Shown here one piece after another: positions 42,924 through 56,110 of a stretch of DNA of 64,000 nt. The position numbers and the translations under genes are program-made. The stretch is from contig PTFA01000542.1 of the NCBI GenBank assembly GCA_003342895.1, forward strand, positions 21,001 through 85,000. The letters are read 5' to 3'. A model generated the notes under the pieces. That model made no database searches and was not told the DNA's origin. It saw nothing but the letters and a program-made list of their open reading frames with translations. The stretch's first letter is position 1. Every line of letters begins with the position of its first letter. This stretch comes from Casuarius casuarius. Its lineage: Eukaryota > Chordata > Aves > Casuariiformes > Casuariidae.

Positions 42924-42944
42924 TGGGAATTTTCCCTATATAAA
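42924..42944 (+). promoter_or_regulatory. kB-like palindrome adjoining a TATA-like sequence
   Basis: GGGAATTTTCCC at 42924-42935 is a perfect 12-base palindrome close to the Rel/NF-kB consensus (longer by two bases than the usual 10). TATATAAAG follows almost directly. Could be chance. Confidence 0.2.
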
Positions 42945-43654
42945 GATGTATTCAAACATCATTAGTTCCTGAGCTATGAATCACAGGCTGGATTATAACC
43001 TGAGTTTTGTGCTCACGTGAAAGAATCCTAAGCAGTATCTGGACTTGGAGGCTGGTTATATGGGAATGGCTCAGGTGAGATCAATGGAAAGGCTAGTGAA
43101 GCAGCAGCACTGCCCAGCGGAGCAGATCCAGAACATGCTGGGACTTGGTGCTGGTATAGATGAGGAGGAACATACTCTCTCCTCAGAGTAAGGGCAAATC
43201 TGAATGCACGGGCTGCAGAGAGATCCCTGGGAGGCACAGTGCTTCGGGCGTTGTGTTAGGAGGGAAGTACATTATATCCGAGAAAGTTGCGATCTAAGGG
43301 CACATTCTTGTCCTGTCTATATAATCTGCTAGAGATAAAGAATGAAAGATTCCTTTGAGAAGAATGTCCTCTTTTGCATTAAGGAGAATATTTTATCTGC
43401 ATTCTTCATTAGCATTTCTGGAAAGATGCCATTGGACTGGGAACTAATTGTTTTGCAGAGTAGATATGCACATTCATAGCGCTACTGTCAACAAAACATA
43501 ACCCTCCTAGGTGGATGCATTGATTATATGAAAAATGTTTTTACCACTCCCTGGAGCCTATTTATAACCCATACCATTTCAGACCTGCCAACGGTATTTT
43601 AATTATCAAAGATGTTCTAGTGTATTCAAACAATGCATAATGCTAATGGTAATT

Positions 43655-43712
43655 ATCTCACATTTATATAATATCTAGCAGCCAAATGCATCTCAAAGAC
43701 CTTTATGAACTT
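43655..43712 (-). repeat. MIR-type SINE 3' end relic, reverse
   Basis: CATTTATATAATATCTAGCA followed by GCATCTCAAAGACCTTTATG is the reverse complement of the sauropsid MIR 3' end (GTAAAGCGCTTTGAGATC, then GCTATATAAGTG). It lies beside AT-rich unique sequence. Confidence 0.5.
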
Positions 43713-46700
43713 TTAGATGTCATATGCAGCATATAGAAAAGTGCAATGAAATCCAGCACTTAGTGAGTTTGGGAGAGAAAGTGAAAAAGCACTGAGCATC
43801 CCTTTGTTCATAGGATGTGGACAGAGAGAGGGAGAGGGAGATAAAAAGGCTGAGTGAGGTGCAGTTCCCAAACTGGGATATCCTGGACACTACAGGTCAT
43901 CCTAATAGTTTCAAAACTGCATCATTTCTGCCCAGGTACCTCCCTGACAGCAAACCTCATATGCATTGCTCCTTCATTTCAGAAAAATCAAGCTGTGTCA
44001 GGAATCACCTTTGAAAGACTGATCCTGTCCCAGATTCTGGATGGCATGTGGAGATCTTAAAATACAGATGTGAAAATAGTCCTGTAGTGTTGGGAAACAG
44101 TCCTCTCTGACTTGCTAGGAAGGCTCCACTTTCTGCAGGCACATCAAATCCTGGTCTTGAATTTCAAAATCCTCCAAAACCTCTGACTTGCTTCTGAATT
44201 TCTCTGATGCTGCGTTTATGTATAGATTTCCCTTCCAGAACAGCCTACATGGAGATCCTCTTCTTTTCCTAGTATTTCTTAAGACACTCCAGTGACAGGT
44301 CCTGCAGGGGGTCACTCCTGCTTTGAGTTCACTAGAAGGAAGGACAGTCAGCAATGGATCTGACTGAGTCAGAAATGCTGTCATTTGATAATATCACTGC
44401 CCCATGCCTTTCCTAAGTCTCTTAAACTGCGTGCTTCTTAAGCAGAGATGGCAGAGCACAGTACCTAGTATGAAGGTGTCCTGAGCCTGACACAGTGCTG
44501 TCTGTCACTTAACGAAGCTGCTAACTTTAGAGTTAATATTTGTTTGTCTCAATCTTTTCCAAATATATTTACAAGAAAAAAATCCAGAGCTGTGCTCAAT
44601 GCAAACGCTCCATAACACAAGTGTTGCTGGTAAAACATGAATCTGCTGCCCCATATTTAAGTACGATCAGATCTCATTACACCCAGTCTTTGGCTATATA
44701 AACAATACATAAACAACATTGGAGTCACAGAGAACATTTTCCAGGTCATACCATATCTTGCATCATTTTACTCCCTTTCATCACTCCGTTTAGAACAAAA
44801 TTGTGTAAAGCATTAACTTTGATGCCAAATAGTGAATAACATTAGTTTAACCTGAAATTTAAAGCCAGCATTTCTATGCTCCAGAGACTGTCTTTCCCTG
44901 GCCTTTTGCTACCATGCAGCTAGCAACCAGAATTTTAATTTTATAAGCCATGCTTGACTAAACTCAGCACTATGTCTATTAGATAATATTTGATTTGGAA
45001 TGGTAAAAAAAGATTTAAAGATACACTGCTTTCTTATACCCCTTGGTATCGTTTCACACCTCTGTACACGTGCTTAGACTTTCTATTCAGAGGACATGTT
45101 CAGATTTTTTGCTCCATGAAATAAACTGAACCATCACTCTACAAAAGCTAACATTGTCTATTCTTGGTTTTAATTACCTGAATTTGTCCAAACAGGTAAA
45201 TATAAAGCTGTTGTGACCTAAATTATTGAGCTAAAATTTAAAATGATGTTTCCTGCACTAATTGCCTGTTCAGTGCCAGCAGCTTGTCATGGAGATTGAC
45301 CTAGCTTTTAAAAAGTATTTCTATTTGTTGGCTCCCCAGTTTGAGAGACCTATCTTAAAGGAGTCTTGTTTTCTCATTATTGGTACACAACAATTTCTGG
45401 AAAATGCAGCTGTGTTGAATGGTGACTACCCAAATTGGTAGACATTTGTAAAAAATCTTGCCTACTGGTCATCACTCGTTACTGATGGCCAGCACATGTT
45501 TGGGGACAGAACTGGCATCTGCAGCAAGAGGGTATTTTTGTACAGATCTCCTTTGTTACTTTTCATCAAAAAATTTGATGCAGAATCCACTGTAAAAGAA
45601 CTGAGTGCTGTTATTCATCTGTAAACTACTTAGACAAAAAGCCACAGGAACACTAATGATAATCTTATTGTTAAGTATACATTTAATTTATGCTCCTCAA
45701 AACCATATTGGCATTGAGATTTTATTTTGAAACATTTCATCCCCTTATCTAGTGCAATGTTGGCATCAGGAAAAATCTCCTAATATTTACTTTTGTTCTT
45801 AGAGTTCCACCTCCTGGAGTCCTGGGAATATTGCAGACCTCAGCCTTCATCACAGAAAAGATATGTTTCTAGCACTGACAGTTGAAGGAGTAGGTAGAAA
45901 ACCACTGTGAATCTGCAAAAAACAAATTGAAATAAGCCCCCATATTGCAAGACTTTTATAAGTGCCAATATAAACATTTTTCAGCCTAGTACTGTGGCTA
46001 TTTTCCCATGAAGTGGGCACTCACACTAATGAGTTTTGCTAAATCTTTGCCAAAACGAGAGAGCTAGAAAATGCAGCCTTTCATCATGCCTATAAAATGA
46101 AGAAATGTGAAGTGAAATTTTAATGAGGTGGTATTGTGAGCCAAGAGGATGCATCAGACCAGGCCTTGTCAGGTCATTGTGTTGATGAGTCTGAGTCCCA
46201 GGGACATCCCATCTTAGTGGGACTGCAATTAGACAGTCCCCGTGTTTCGGGAATTGTCTGGACAGTGCTGCAGCTACAGGTGGTCCTGTATTAGGAGTCC
46301 CTGTTTCCTGACATAAGCACATTATAGTACAGAGCTTAGCATAGCGTAAGAGTTGAGTGCTGAGTGCTTCTGGACAGCAGTAAAACCTACGCTGTAGTGG
46401 GAGGATGGGGATGAAGCATATGGACAGTGACTAGGAAAAACAGGTCTGCTGTAGCTGATTCACGTCAACTGTTACTCTAGCATCGGGTGGTGTACTTATA
46501 TTCCAGTGTCTTCCTGGATCTAGACTATTAGAGATTCAGAAGTGTTGTCATAAAGGTGCTGTGAGCCTACATGTGACAATTACCATTTTTAAAACGTATG
46601 TGAAAACATTGATGGTAAATTGCAGTAAGGACTGGCTATAATGCAAATACAGTATAATGGATCAGCACAACTTCTGGAAATATGCATCTTGCTCTTAACT

Positions 46701-46767
46701 GCCTCTCAAAGAGTTTTTTCATCTTTTCAGCATACTGATACCCACATCTGTTCAAAGGATAACATGA

Positions 46768-47148
<381 letters not shown>

Positions 47149-50100
47149 TAAGTGCATGGCAGCCCTAAAAGAATGAATTTAAAAAAAATGAAGGAAATCA
47201 GTTGCTGTGTAAACATTAGCAAGTGTTTGGGTATAAAATTACACTCAATCTAGACCATTTACATCAAATGAGTGCTTAAAGAGTATCACAGCTTCTGATG
47301 CTTTTATTAGATCAAAGGTAGGCTATGCAGCTAGTAAGGAGCAGATTTGCAAAATTCTATGCCTAATTTTGGTTCATAGTTAGTATGACTGTGCACACAA
47401 ATTAGATTTTTGTATCCAGAAATGGCTTATTAGGCATGTAATTGGCCATTTGCTGAGAGAAACACCCAATTAGTATGTGAAGGTAGATTAATTGCACGTA
47501 CAGATTAGCAGTGTATTTCAGAAGAACCTGGCACTAATTTTTTGGAAAGTTCCATTCCTACTTCACAGACACACTACAGAGAAACATGCAAAAATTGATT
47601 AGCTGTGAATCTCTTCTCTAAGTTCTTGTTTTTCTAATGCCTCAGCCTTTAATTTAGCTTCAGCCATGGGAGGTAGAAAATAAAATAATGCTGACAGTTT
47701 CAGTACAGGTCTATCTTGCTACATTTTTTATATTTAACAATATATTTGTTTAATTATTGTTAATCTCCACTGTTCCTATTATTAGACCTGATTCTTAGCA
47801 TGGTGTATGGGCTTCCAAAACTAGAAACACTGATTTTCCTTGGAGGAATCTGCATATTTGAGGACCACTGGAAGATATCAGGAGCATAGCAGCCTTTGTG
47901 ACTCCAGAAGGGAGGAATATGTATTGGCCGAACTTTTTTGAAAGATTAATGTTTATGCTGAAAATCATACAGTAGAGTAGAAATCCCACATGCCTTTAAG
48001 CCCACGTCCCTCTTTTATTATTTAATTCCTAGAGCCATAGAATAATTTGTCTTTCACCTGCTTATTCATCAAATATTGGAGTAAAAGTTTGTGCTGTTTT
48101 TGTGATTTTCCTGATTTGTATTTGTGAGAAACTCTAGAAATCTGAACTCAACTTGGAAAAAGAAGGGGAGGATGCTGAGATCAATGTGAATTTTTTCAAA
48201 CCTCATTAGGAAAGTCAAACAAGTAGCATCTCTGAAAGGTGAAATGGCCTTCACATACCGCTAGATGGTGATTATCCCATCCCTAATACCGGTGATACTG
48301 GAGAGGACAAGCACAGTACCAGCTCCTACTGTAAGCTTTCTCAGTACTGGTCATGTAGAAGTTGTGTGGTCCCTGTTTAACTTTCATATGCCAGAAAAGC
48401 AATCACAAAGACTACCATGACGGAAAAGGATCATTTCTTTGCTATATGTATTTTAAAGTTTCTGAGTTATTTGAAATTTTAGTTCAAAGAACATAGTCCA
48501 GCAATGAATATAGCTAGATGAACTTTTTTGGTTTAATAAGGAGAACAGAAGACTTAATACTCAAAGTTTCTGAAGTATCCTGATGGACAAATGTGGGATA
48601 TTCAGCTGTTGGTGGAAAGCAAGTATCTTCCTGGATCTACACAAACAGCTGTAACTAGAATAGCTAAGTATCCAGAGAATTTAGATTGTAGATATGCCCC
48701 TATTGATTTGGTAATCATGATGCTCTTGATGCTCTGAGATGCTAAACAGATGCTGAGAAATGTGATGTCGGGAGCTGTGAAAGTTGAGAGCTGGGAAAGC
48801 AGAGCTGTCTTGCCTAGGCATTCATAAGTTTAATTACAAATGGAGTTTGCTAGTTATTTGATTTTACATAGGTTGGTGCATTCTCTGCTGGGCCATGGTT
48901 AAGGACTTGTGGTTTTTTGGAATTAGCCTGTGCTTTTCAGTGACATTTACAGCGGAATTTTCACAAACATGAACACATGTAATTCATATGAATGGTTCTG
49001 ATGCACAAAGATATGATATGAATGCCACTGCTTACAGAAGCAGTCCTATTTTGTCCCTTTTGAAAGTGAAGAAAAATTGTCATGAAACTGATTGAAATGG
49101 AAAATCTACCTGGATCAATTAGTAAGCCCAAAGAAATCAATTAGAATGAAATATTGAAAACGTTACTTACGTGACTTGGAAGATTACATGCAACCAGGTG
49201 ACACAGTAAACATAAGAACTGCACCCAGAATCTTAGGATGTCCAGAATGTCACTGAATTCAGAAGGTAGTGTATTGAGAGCAAATTTAGTAATGGATATA
49301 TGGAATACTTATCCATTCCTGCAGAGGAAAATAGGGATACATTACTCCTCTCCATACAGATGAGGCATGGAGAGCAGTCTCGTATGAGCTACTTGTCCCT
49401 TGCTTATATGTTACGTTAGAAACATGGTCCAGTTCAGCAAGATGAATGCTGCTAATTTTACTCAGGCAAAAAACCTGCTTGAAGTCACTGAGCTGTTCCT
49501 CTAAGGAGAGCTCCTGGTATTCTACCAGAAGCGTTACGATTCTCTGGACATTAGAACAAGGAATTCCATTTTTCTCCCTGTTTTACTCCTCCTTTCTAGT
49601 TCTTCCTCTTTGCTTGTGAGCTGGGAACATTGCTCAAGGGTAGTGGAGATTCCTTAGTGGCTGAGACTGGAAAGGCATAGAGCAGGACAAAGGAGAGATT
49701 TTTTTTTAATTATTTGTGCCTTGATCATGGTGAGTTGTGGCAGAGGCACAAGGTCCCTTCTACATAGGTAAGAATTTTGCAGCCTGGAAGTGCTCTGACC
49801 CCAGCTGAAGACTAGCTCCCATTGCCTGAATTCCTCCTTTTGCATTTTCTGGAGAGCATTTGGGGCTTGCCTGCTGGATAATGTATGTTTCCCCTCACAC
49901 GGGTAGACATGTTGATGGGCCATGTCAGAGTGCTTGCTCACCTGTGTCAAACCTTTTACTTTGAGTACTTCCAGCGCTTCCTTTACTTTTTTATCTTTAA
50001 TGTCTTTGTTCCTCAGTTCTCCTGTATTACATGGAGACGCCCTAAGTTATCTCTGGCCTCAAAACCTGCTGTGCTCTTGACAAACATTACCTGAGTTTTC

Positions 50101-52768
50101 ACATCTACTGTGAGTGATGACTATATCTATAGAAAAGTCCACAGGGAAATGAACACTTGTCTTTGGAGAAGAGCTTACAGGATGCTTAAAGAGAAGGCAA
50201 CCACTGCACAGTGACAGGAAAATAAAATATCAGATAGTCATTCATTCAGAAACAGTGTCCATTTTATGTATTCAGTGAGGCAGGAATCCTACTGTGCGTT
50301 CATATAATTAAAGATTGTGTCAGACTGTATACATCAGGGTGCAGAATTAAGGCATTTCCTATTATGTGCTTCATTTTGCAACCTAATGTCCTAGTGACAT
50401 AGCTATAAATGCATATGTGTGTATTCTTCAGTGTTGGTATGTAGTGCCTGCACACATAGTGTGTGACAAAAATTTAATGGCAGGTGAATGCTGCGCTTGT
50501 TAAGTCAAGCAGCTGGGAGCTGGGAAGTCTCAGTCTGAAAGCTGGCTGCACAAACTGAATTCTCCTTTTGTGTGTACTTATTATGGAGGAATAACATGGG
50601 GATAAAAACAAGAATCAGAAAGCACACTGGCCTTCCTCTCTCCTACAGAAACCTGCTAAAAATATTAATTCATGTATAAAATGAATGCCTTTCCATCGCG
50701 ATTGTGCTCTTTTGTGCTCATTTTCTGCAAACAGCCCATAATCGATTTGTACTATTTGCAAATGTTCACAGGAAACTGATTTTATGTATTCCAGGGAACT
50801 GATTCTGAAATGCACATAGCTGTGTGTTTGCACAATCACAATTGCACTGCCATTCTTCTAATGATTGATAGCCATCAACACCTTTGGTGTCCTTGATCAG
50901 CCAGGACAAAGCAATATGGCTTGAATGTCACATAATCCTCAGATCTCAAAGAAGGAAAGTATTCACATCATCTACCTCTTGGACCAGTAATAGCATCTGT
51001 TTTCCTTTTCATGCTCTTTTGATGTCTGTGGGGACAGGTCTTGTGGTTCCACACTGTACGAACTGTACAGTGCAGTCCCTGTTGCCAACAAGGAAAGCTG
51101 TTTGCTCTAGTAGCATAGCCTACCGAAATACTTCCTGTGGAGCAAAGCTTTGCTAGTTTAAGAAGTGGCTTTTGCCTGCCTGCCCTGATAACTGTGCTGT
51201 ACAAATATGTTCATGACAGGCCACACTTCTCTGATATGACACCTCTCCTAGGCAAAACCCCAGAGTTTGTGTTTGCTGCACAAACAAGTCAGTTTTTATT
51301 CAGAACTTGTACTCATCCTATGTCCTGCCTATGCAGAGAACCATTCATTGAGTGGTGTAATTTTCTATGCTTAGTCCATTAGGACCATCCAGCTAAAGGA
51401 AATGGAGGTATGGTTATACTCAGTGAAATTATCTGTTTAGGTGTAAGGCTGATTGTCCTCAAATGGCTTCCCATGGTTCCTGACAAGTGCTCAGAACACC
51501 AGAGAAGCTCTCCATTCATTGGGGAAAGCCATCCCAGACAGATTCAGCTTGTGGCATCACTTGCATTTCCCTGGCTAGTCCCTAGAAGGCCTCAGAGTGC
51601 TTATACATAAGTCCAGTACCAGTGAAGAGTTTGGTCTTGCCCACACCCAGAATGGTTAGGCATGGTGCTCAGAGGTGGATATACACCCCCCATGTTACCT
51701 TGCAGTGGAGTTATTCCTCCTTTTAGTGCACTATGTCATAGCACTGGATTCCTAGGAACAATGTGGAAGAGTCATATCCTAGTGACTCTGCTGCCCAGAC
51801 CTGTGCAGAGTCTGCCCGTATCATGCGGGATTCATTGCACCCTGGTGGATCTACTCTTTCCATATGCAAAAATGCCTTGCTTCCAGTATTTTTACCAAGA
51901 CTCATAGATACATTCAGTGAGCCCATTCCCTCATACAACCTGATACCCCCTTCTATAGGCCTCTGAATACCTATAGAAACTTTCCACCTGCATACACAGC
52001 ACTCTCACCTCCATGAAACTGTGATAGGTGTGCACACACCAACAACCCACCTCAACTTTGCCTCCTTGAGTCTTACTTAAAACTGCTGTTGCTGCTTCTA
52101 TTGATTTTGTTCCCTTTAGTAATGCTGGGTCTGATCCACCTTCCTGTTGCACTGGTCCCTCACTGCCCTTCTGGAATAAGACAGGGTAGAGATGGTGTAG
52201 ACACCAGACGGGATCTATCCCCAGGATTTACCACACAGCAAGGGTAGAAGGTAATATGTAGCTGCATCTCAGGCTTCCAACCCTGAAGGCATACAACACC
52301 TAGTGAAGGTGTGTTTTACTTCAAGGTTGTTCTTCCTCCCCCCACCAAAAAGAGACTTTGCCAGGGCTATGCAAAAATGGAACTTTTTTTTCTCCGAAAC
52401 ATCTGTGAATAGTTGATTCAAATGCATTTGTCATTTAAAGCATTGACAAAAGAAGTTCCTGGAGAATCAAGATCTGGAAAATAGCTGCTTGCCTAACTTA
52501 AGGCATGAGAAGTTAAAAAATGATGCAGGAAAGCCCTGTCAAAATAGGTTAGAGGAAAGGTTAGACACAGACTGATGTGTTTTTGGTAGCTGTAAGAGCT
52601 AGAGTAGTGCCTTTACAGGGGAAAATTGTGGAATGAAGTATATGCAACAGAATCAAGTGGACAGAAGAGTCAGTTTATTAATTTCCTCAGAATAAAGAAG
52701 AAAATTATCTATGCTGGATTTCTGTCTATAATTGAAACGGAGTCTCTGGCATTTTCAGCTTTACACAT

Positions 52769-52841
52769 GAGTCCAATCAAATACTCATTGAAGCCAAGAG
52801 GAATATGTCTGTTGACTTCGATAGACTTTAGATCAGGGCCA
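52769..52841. repeat. Ancient palindromic repeat (CATTGAAG/TTGACTTC/GATCAGGGCC type)
   Basis: ACTCATTGAAGCCAAGAGG, then TCTGTTGACTTCGATAGAC and TTTAGATCAGGGCC match, from memory, a common sauropsid element reading CATTGAAGTCAATGG, CCATTGACTTCAATGGGC, TTTGGATCAGGCCC. Diverged copy. Confidence 0.55.
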
Positions 52842-54901
52842 TAATGAGGCATAACATGATGTCACCAAATTCAACACTGTGTAGGTCATGGACTTAAGAG
52901 AACCGCTTGCTACTAACAGCAGGTAGTTCCCAGGCTCTTGCTGATGTTTTCCCATTAATTTCAGCTAGAGCTAAACTGAATATCAGTTCTTATATTCATT
53001 TCTGAACAGAATGGAGATATTCTGGGTTTAGATAGAAATCAGTAACCTGGCTAACATATGCTAATATGTTATGACAAGCAGTATATGGCATGCTGCTCAT
53101 ATTCATGACATACAGTACAGATCTGGATCTAGAGATAATCTCAGACAGATGAAATTTGGATAACTAATAACATCCCTCCCCAATATCTAGTAAATGGGGG
53201 AAAAAAAGAAAAAATACACAAAGTTAAAAAATGACAAACCTCTATTTTAGAATGAATTGATACAGACAAGTTCTCTGAACTGAAGAACAGAGAGTTGTAA
53301 ATCCTTTTGAAAATGTTCAGTTTTTACTTTTTATAGCCCAGAATGAGCCAGCTTTCAAAGTGGAAAGTTTATTTTTCCATGAAAGAAGCTGTGTTGGATA
53401 GTGTCCACAGGAATACAGCTGGTGAGAGGGCTGAGGAGTATAGTCCTCCTTACAATATTTAGATTTGATCTTCAGGAATAACAGGAAAAAGTCCAAGATG
53501 ATGCCAAAAGCTATGACTCATTTTTCTGATTTTTATGTGATTCATTCACTTGCCTCAATATAGCCCTGATACATTCACTTGAAAAATACAGTCATTAGAG
53601 AAGCAGAAAGGAGGAATGGACTACAGGACCATATACTTTTTCCTGGTCCTTGGGATATGAATTTGTTGCTGTTCCCTAATAGACCCAAACTTTGGGCAGG
53701 CAGTGACTGCGGAGGATTTTCTTATAACATTAAAACAAAAGTTACTCACAAATGCATATATGCTCAGAATGACTACTGCTTGAATTTCATAACCTGTCAT
53801 TCCAAGGGAAATTTTATTACTCTGAGTCTTCTAATGAAAAATATAAAGCTAATATTTATTGATATTTTACTAAAACTTTACGTTGTCCAATAACGGTGAA
53901 CTAATTCATGGATATAGTTGCATGTTCAAAGTCAAATTTCTTCTTGATCTACCACCTTCATAAATGTATTGAGCATGTTAATACAAGTTGTTAGTGATAG
54001 CCTATGCAACGCAAATGTGATAAATGAAGAGTGCATTAAAAAAGCTCAACAAATGAAAACAAATGCTAAAATTGAAAAAAAAAAAAAGACTTCAGCACAA
54101 ATCTGTGACCTCTGCAGACACACCTCTGTGTGTACATGAGCATAAAAATAGATTGTGAGAATCCTGCTTGGTGGCTGACCAGGAAGGTGTACTCACAGCA
54201 GAGTGTTTGGTAGTCCGGGACTTAGTATCCCCTTGACACTTGGGTGCAGTAATAAGAAGCTAAAGGTGGCAATCTGGGACAAACAGAGTACAGAATAAAA
54301 TGCTATGCCTGTGGCTGAGTTATCCCAATATGCTTTGTTACCTACCTGTCAGCAGTAAGGTACTGAATCCTGTCTAAATCCAGTGGCTGCTGACCCCTGA
54401 TCCAATGCCAGATGTGGTCAGTAGAAGTCTCCAGGTGACTTCTTATCGGATGAGGCTATGTGATGGCTAACACTTGCTTTTTACCTCTACATCTAGGCTG
54501 TAAGAGGATTCTGATACTGTGCAGCTTTGTACACTTGAAAGGCTGGTGAGGTGCAATATTAGCCATCCAGTGTATGGTAGGAGTTCTATGTCCTCCCAGA
54601 GAGCAGGCATATTCTCAGTTTTCTTCTTTTATTCATGTGCCCCAATTTTTCTTGCCCGTGGAAACTGGTAGATTAGGGCAAGTAGTAGCAGGAATAAACC
54701 CAGGGGAAAATAAAAAGCTTGAAAAAGCACTTCTGTGATTTTTACAGCTGTGCCCCCTTCAACTAAAACTATTTTTGATTCTGTCTATGGCTTTATTGGT
54801 GGGAGGGGAAAAAAGCAGCTCTTAAATCCAGCCAAAGAAAGCACATCAGGAGAGAAAAACCTCCCCATATTTACTCTCAGTAGACTATTAAACAACACCA
54901 G

Positions 54902-54957
54902 NCTATTAATTTNGNTTTTNANTCTTCACTNAANCCNANAAANNNNCACAGTTGTCN
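54902..54957. other. Low-quality base calls
   Basis: About a dozen scattered N positions in 56 bases, including NNNN at 54943-54946. The flanking sequence is continuous, so this is a poorly called read region, not a scaffold gap. Confidence 0.95.
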
Positions 54958-55849
54958 AATGGAGTTCATTTTAATTTCCTTTCAATCACACTAAATTATT
55001 CAGGTGATAAATCAGCTGGGGCAGCCTCCTGGCTGTAATAGAAACCCTAATTCCTGGCTAATTATCCAGCCCATTGCTGCCAGCAGATCAATACCACTAC
55101 AAAATGGAAAGGGCTGAGGGTCTGTGGTGGACAGGGTGACAGAATGATGGCAGCTGGGAGTGGTGACGTCCCTATGACCCCTTCCGAAGTTCAGGGGTCA
55201 CAAGAGGTTAAATGGTGCAAAAAGGTTCCCTATCACCCCCACTTTTCTTAAGGGAATGCATCCCCTCCTGGTCACTAACATATGCCAGGAGCAGCGATGG
55301 TCTGTAGAGGCAACTGTAGCTCTGCTGCTCACTGCTGGTCTTTCTGACTCTCCTTTTGTTATCGTGCTTTACTAGGCAGGATCTGGTTGTGGTCCATCAT
55401 GTGGAGAAGCCTCTGTGTGCAGTCATGTCAATAAGAGAAAGCACCTCCTAGATTTCAAAAAAAGGGTGCAGTGCAGTGGCTCATTGCTCAGCTGTAACAC
55501 CGGTACTTCCCTGTGAAAGGGAAACAGCTCTTTGGAAACTATGCTTACACTTATTTCCATCTCTCAAGATGGAAATTGTTCAAGAGCTATTTCATGTACA
55601 AAGTCCTTCAAGCAGAGAGATGATGTTCCTAATCAGGGCCTCCAGTTAATGGGGGGGCCATCATCTTCCCAGCAAAAATGACAGGGCTATACTGTAGAAA
55701 TATTGGGCTGGTGACACCGATAGAACAGAATCGTGGATCCTAAATGTCCCAGGGGCTCAGAGTTTTGAATTTTCGTTGACTTTTGGAAGTCACGCCTTCA
55801 GCACGTGATATCCAATTGCTTCATGTAGGATCCCTATTCCCTTTCATCA

Positions 55850-56110
55850 TCAGTATGATTATTACTTATTCAGTTACAATTATATTTGGAAGGGCCAACA
55901 GGCAGTACAGGGCTAAGTGCTTTGTACACTTACTGGCTATGAAAGAGTAACTTCCCTGCAGATCTTGCTATCTAGAGGGAGAAGAGAGATAATGGATTGG
56001 AAAAAGAAAGCAGTATAATCTGCAATGCACATCAAGAGATAACAGAAGCGTTCAGTGACTTCTTCATGGTATCACAGGGAGGCTGAAACAAAGGCAGCTG
56101 AATCCAGTTC
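55850..56110 (-). repeat. MIR-type SINE relic, reverse, long copy
   Basis: ATTATTACTTATTCAG, AGTACAGGGCTAAGTGC, TTTGTACAC and AACTTCCCTGCAGATCTTGC, then TCTAGAGGGAG, AGTGACTTC, GGTATCACAGGGAGGC and GCTGAATCCAGTTCT follow the order of a reverse-strand MIR-like SINE of sauropsids (TTGTGCTAAGCGCTGTACA, CCTGCCC, GAGCTTACAATCTA, AGTGACTTGCCCAAGGTCAC, TGAACCCAGGTCT). Nearly full-length but degenerate. Confidence 0.65.
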
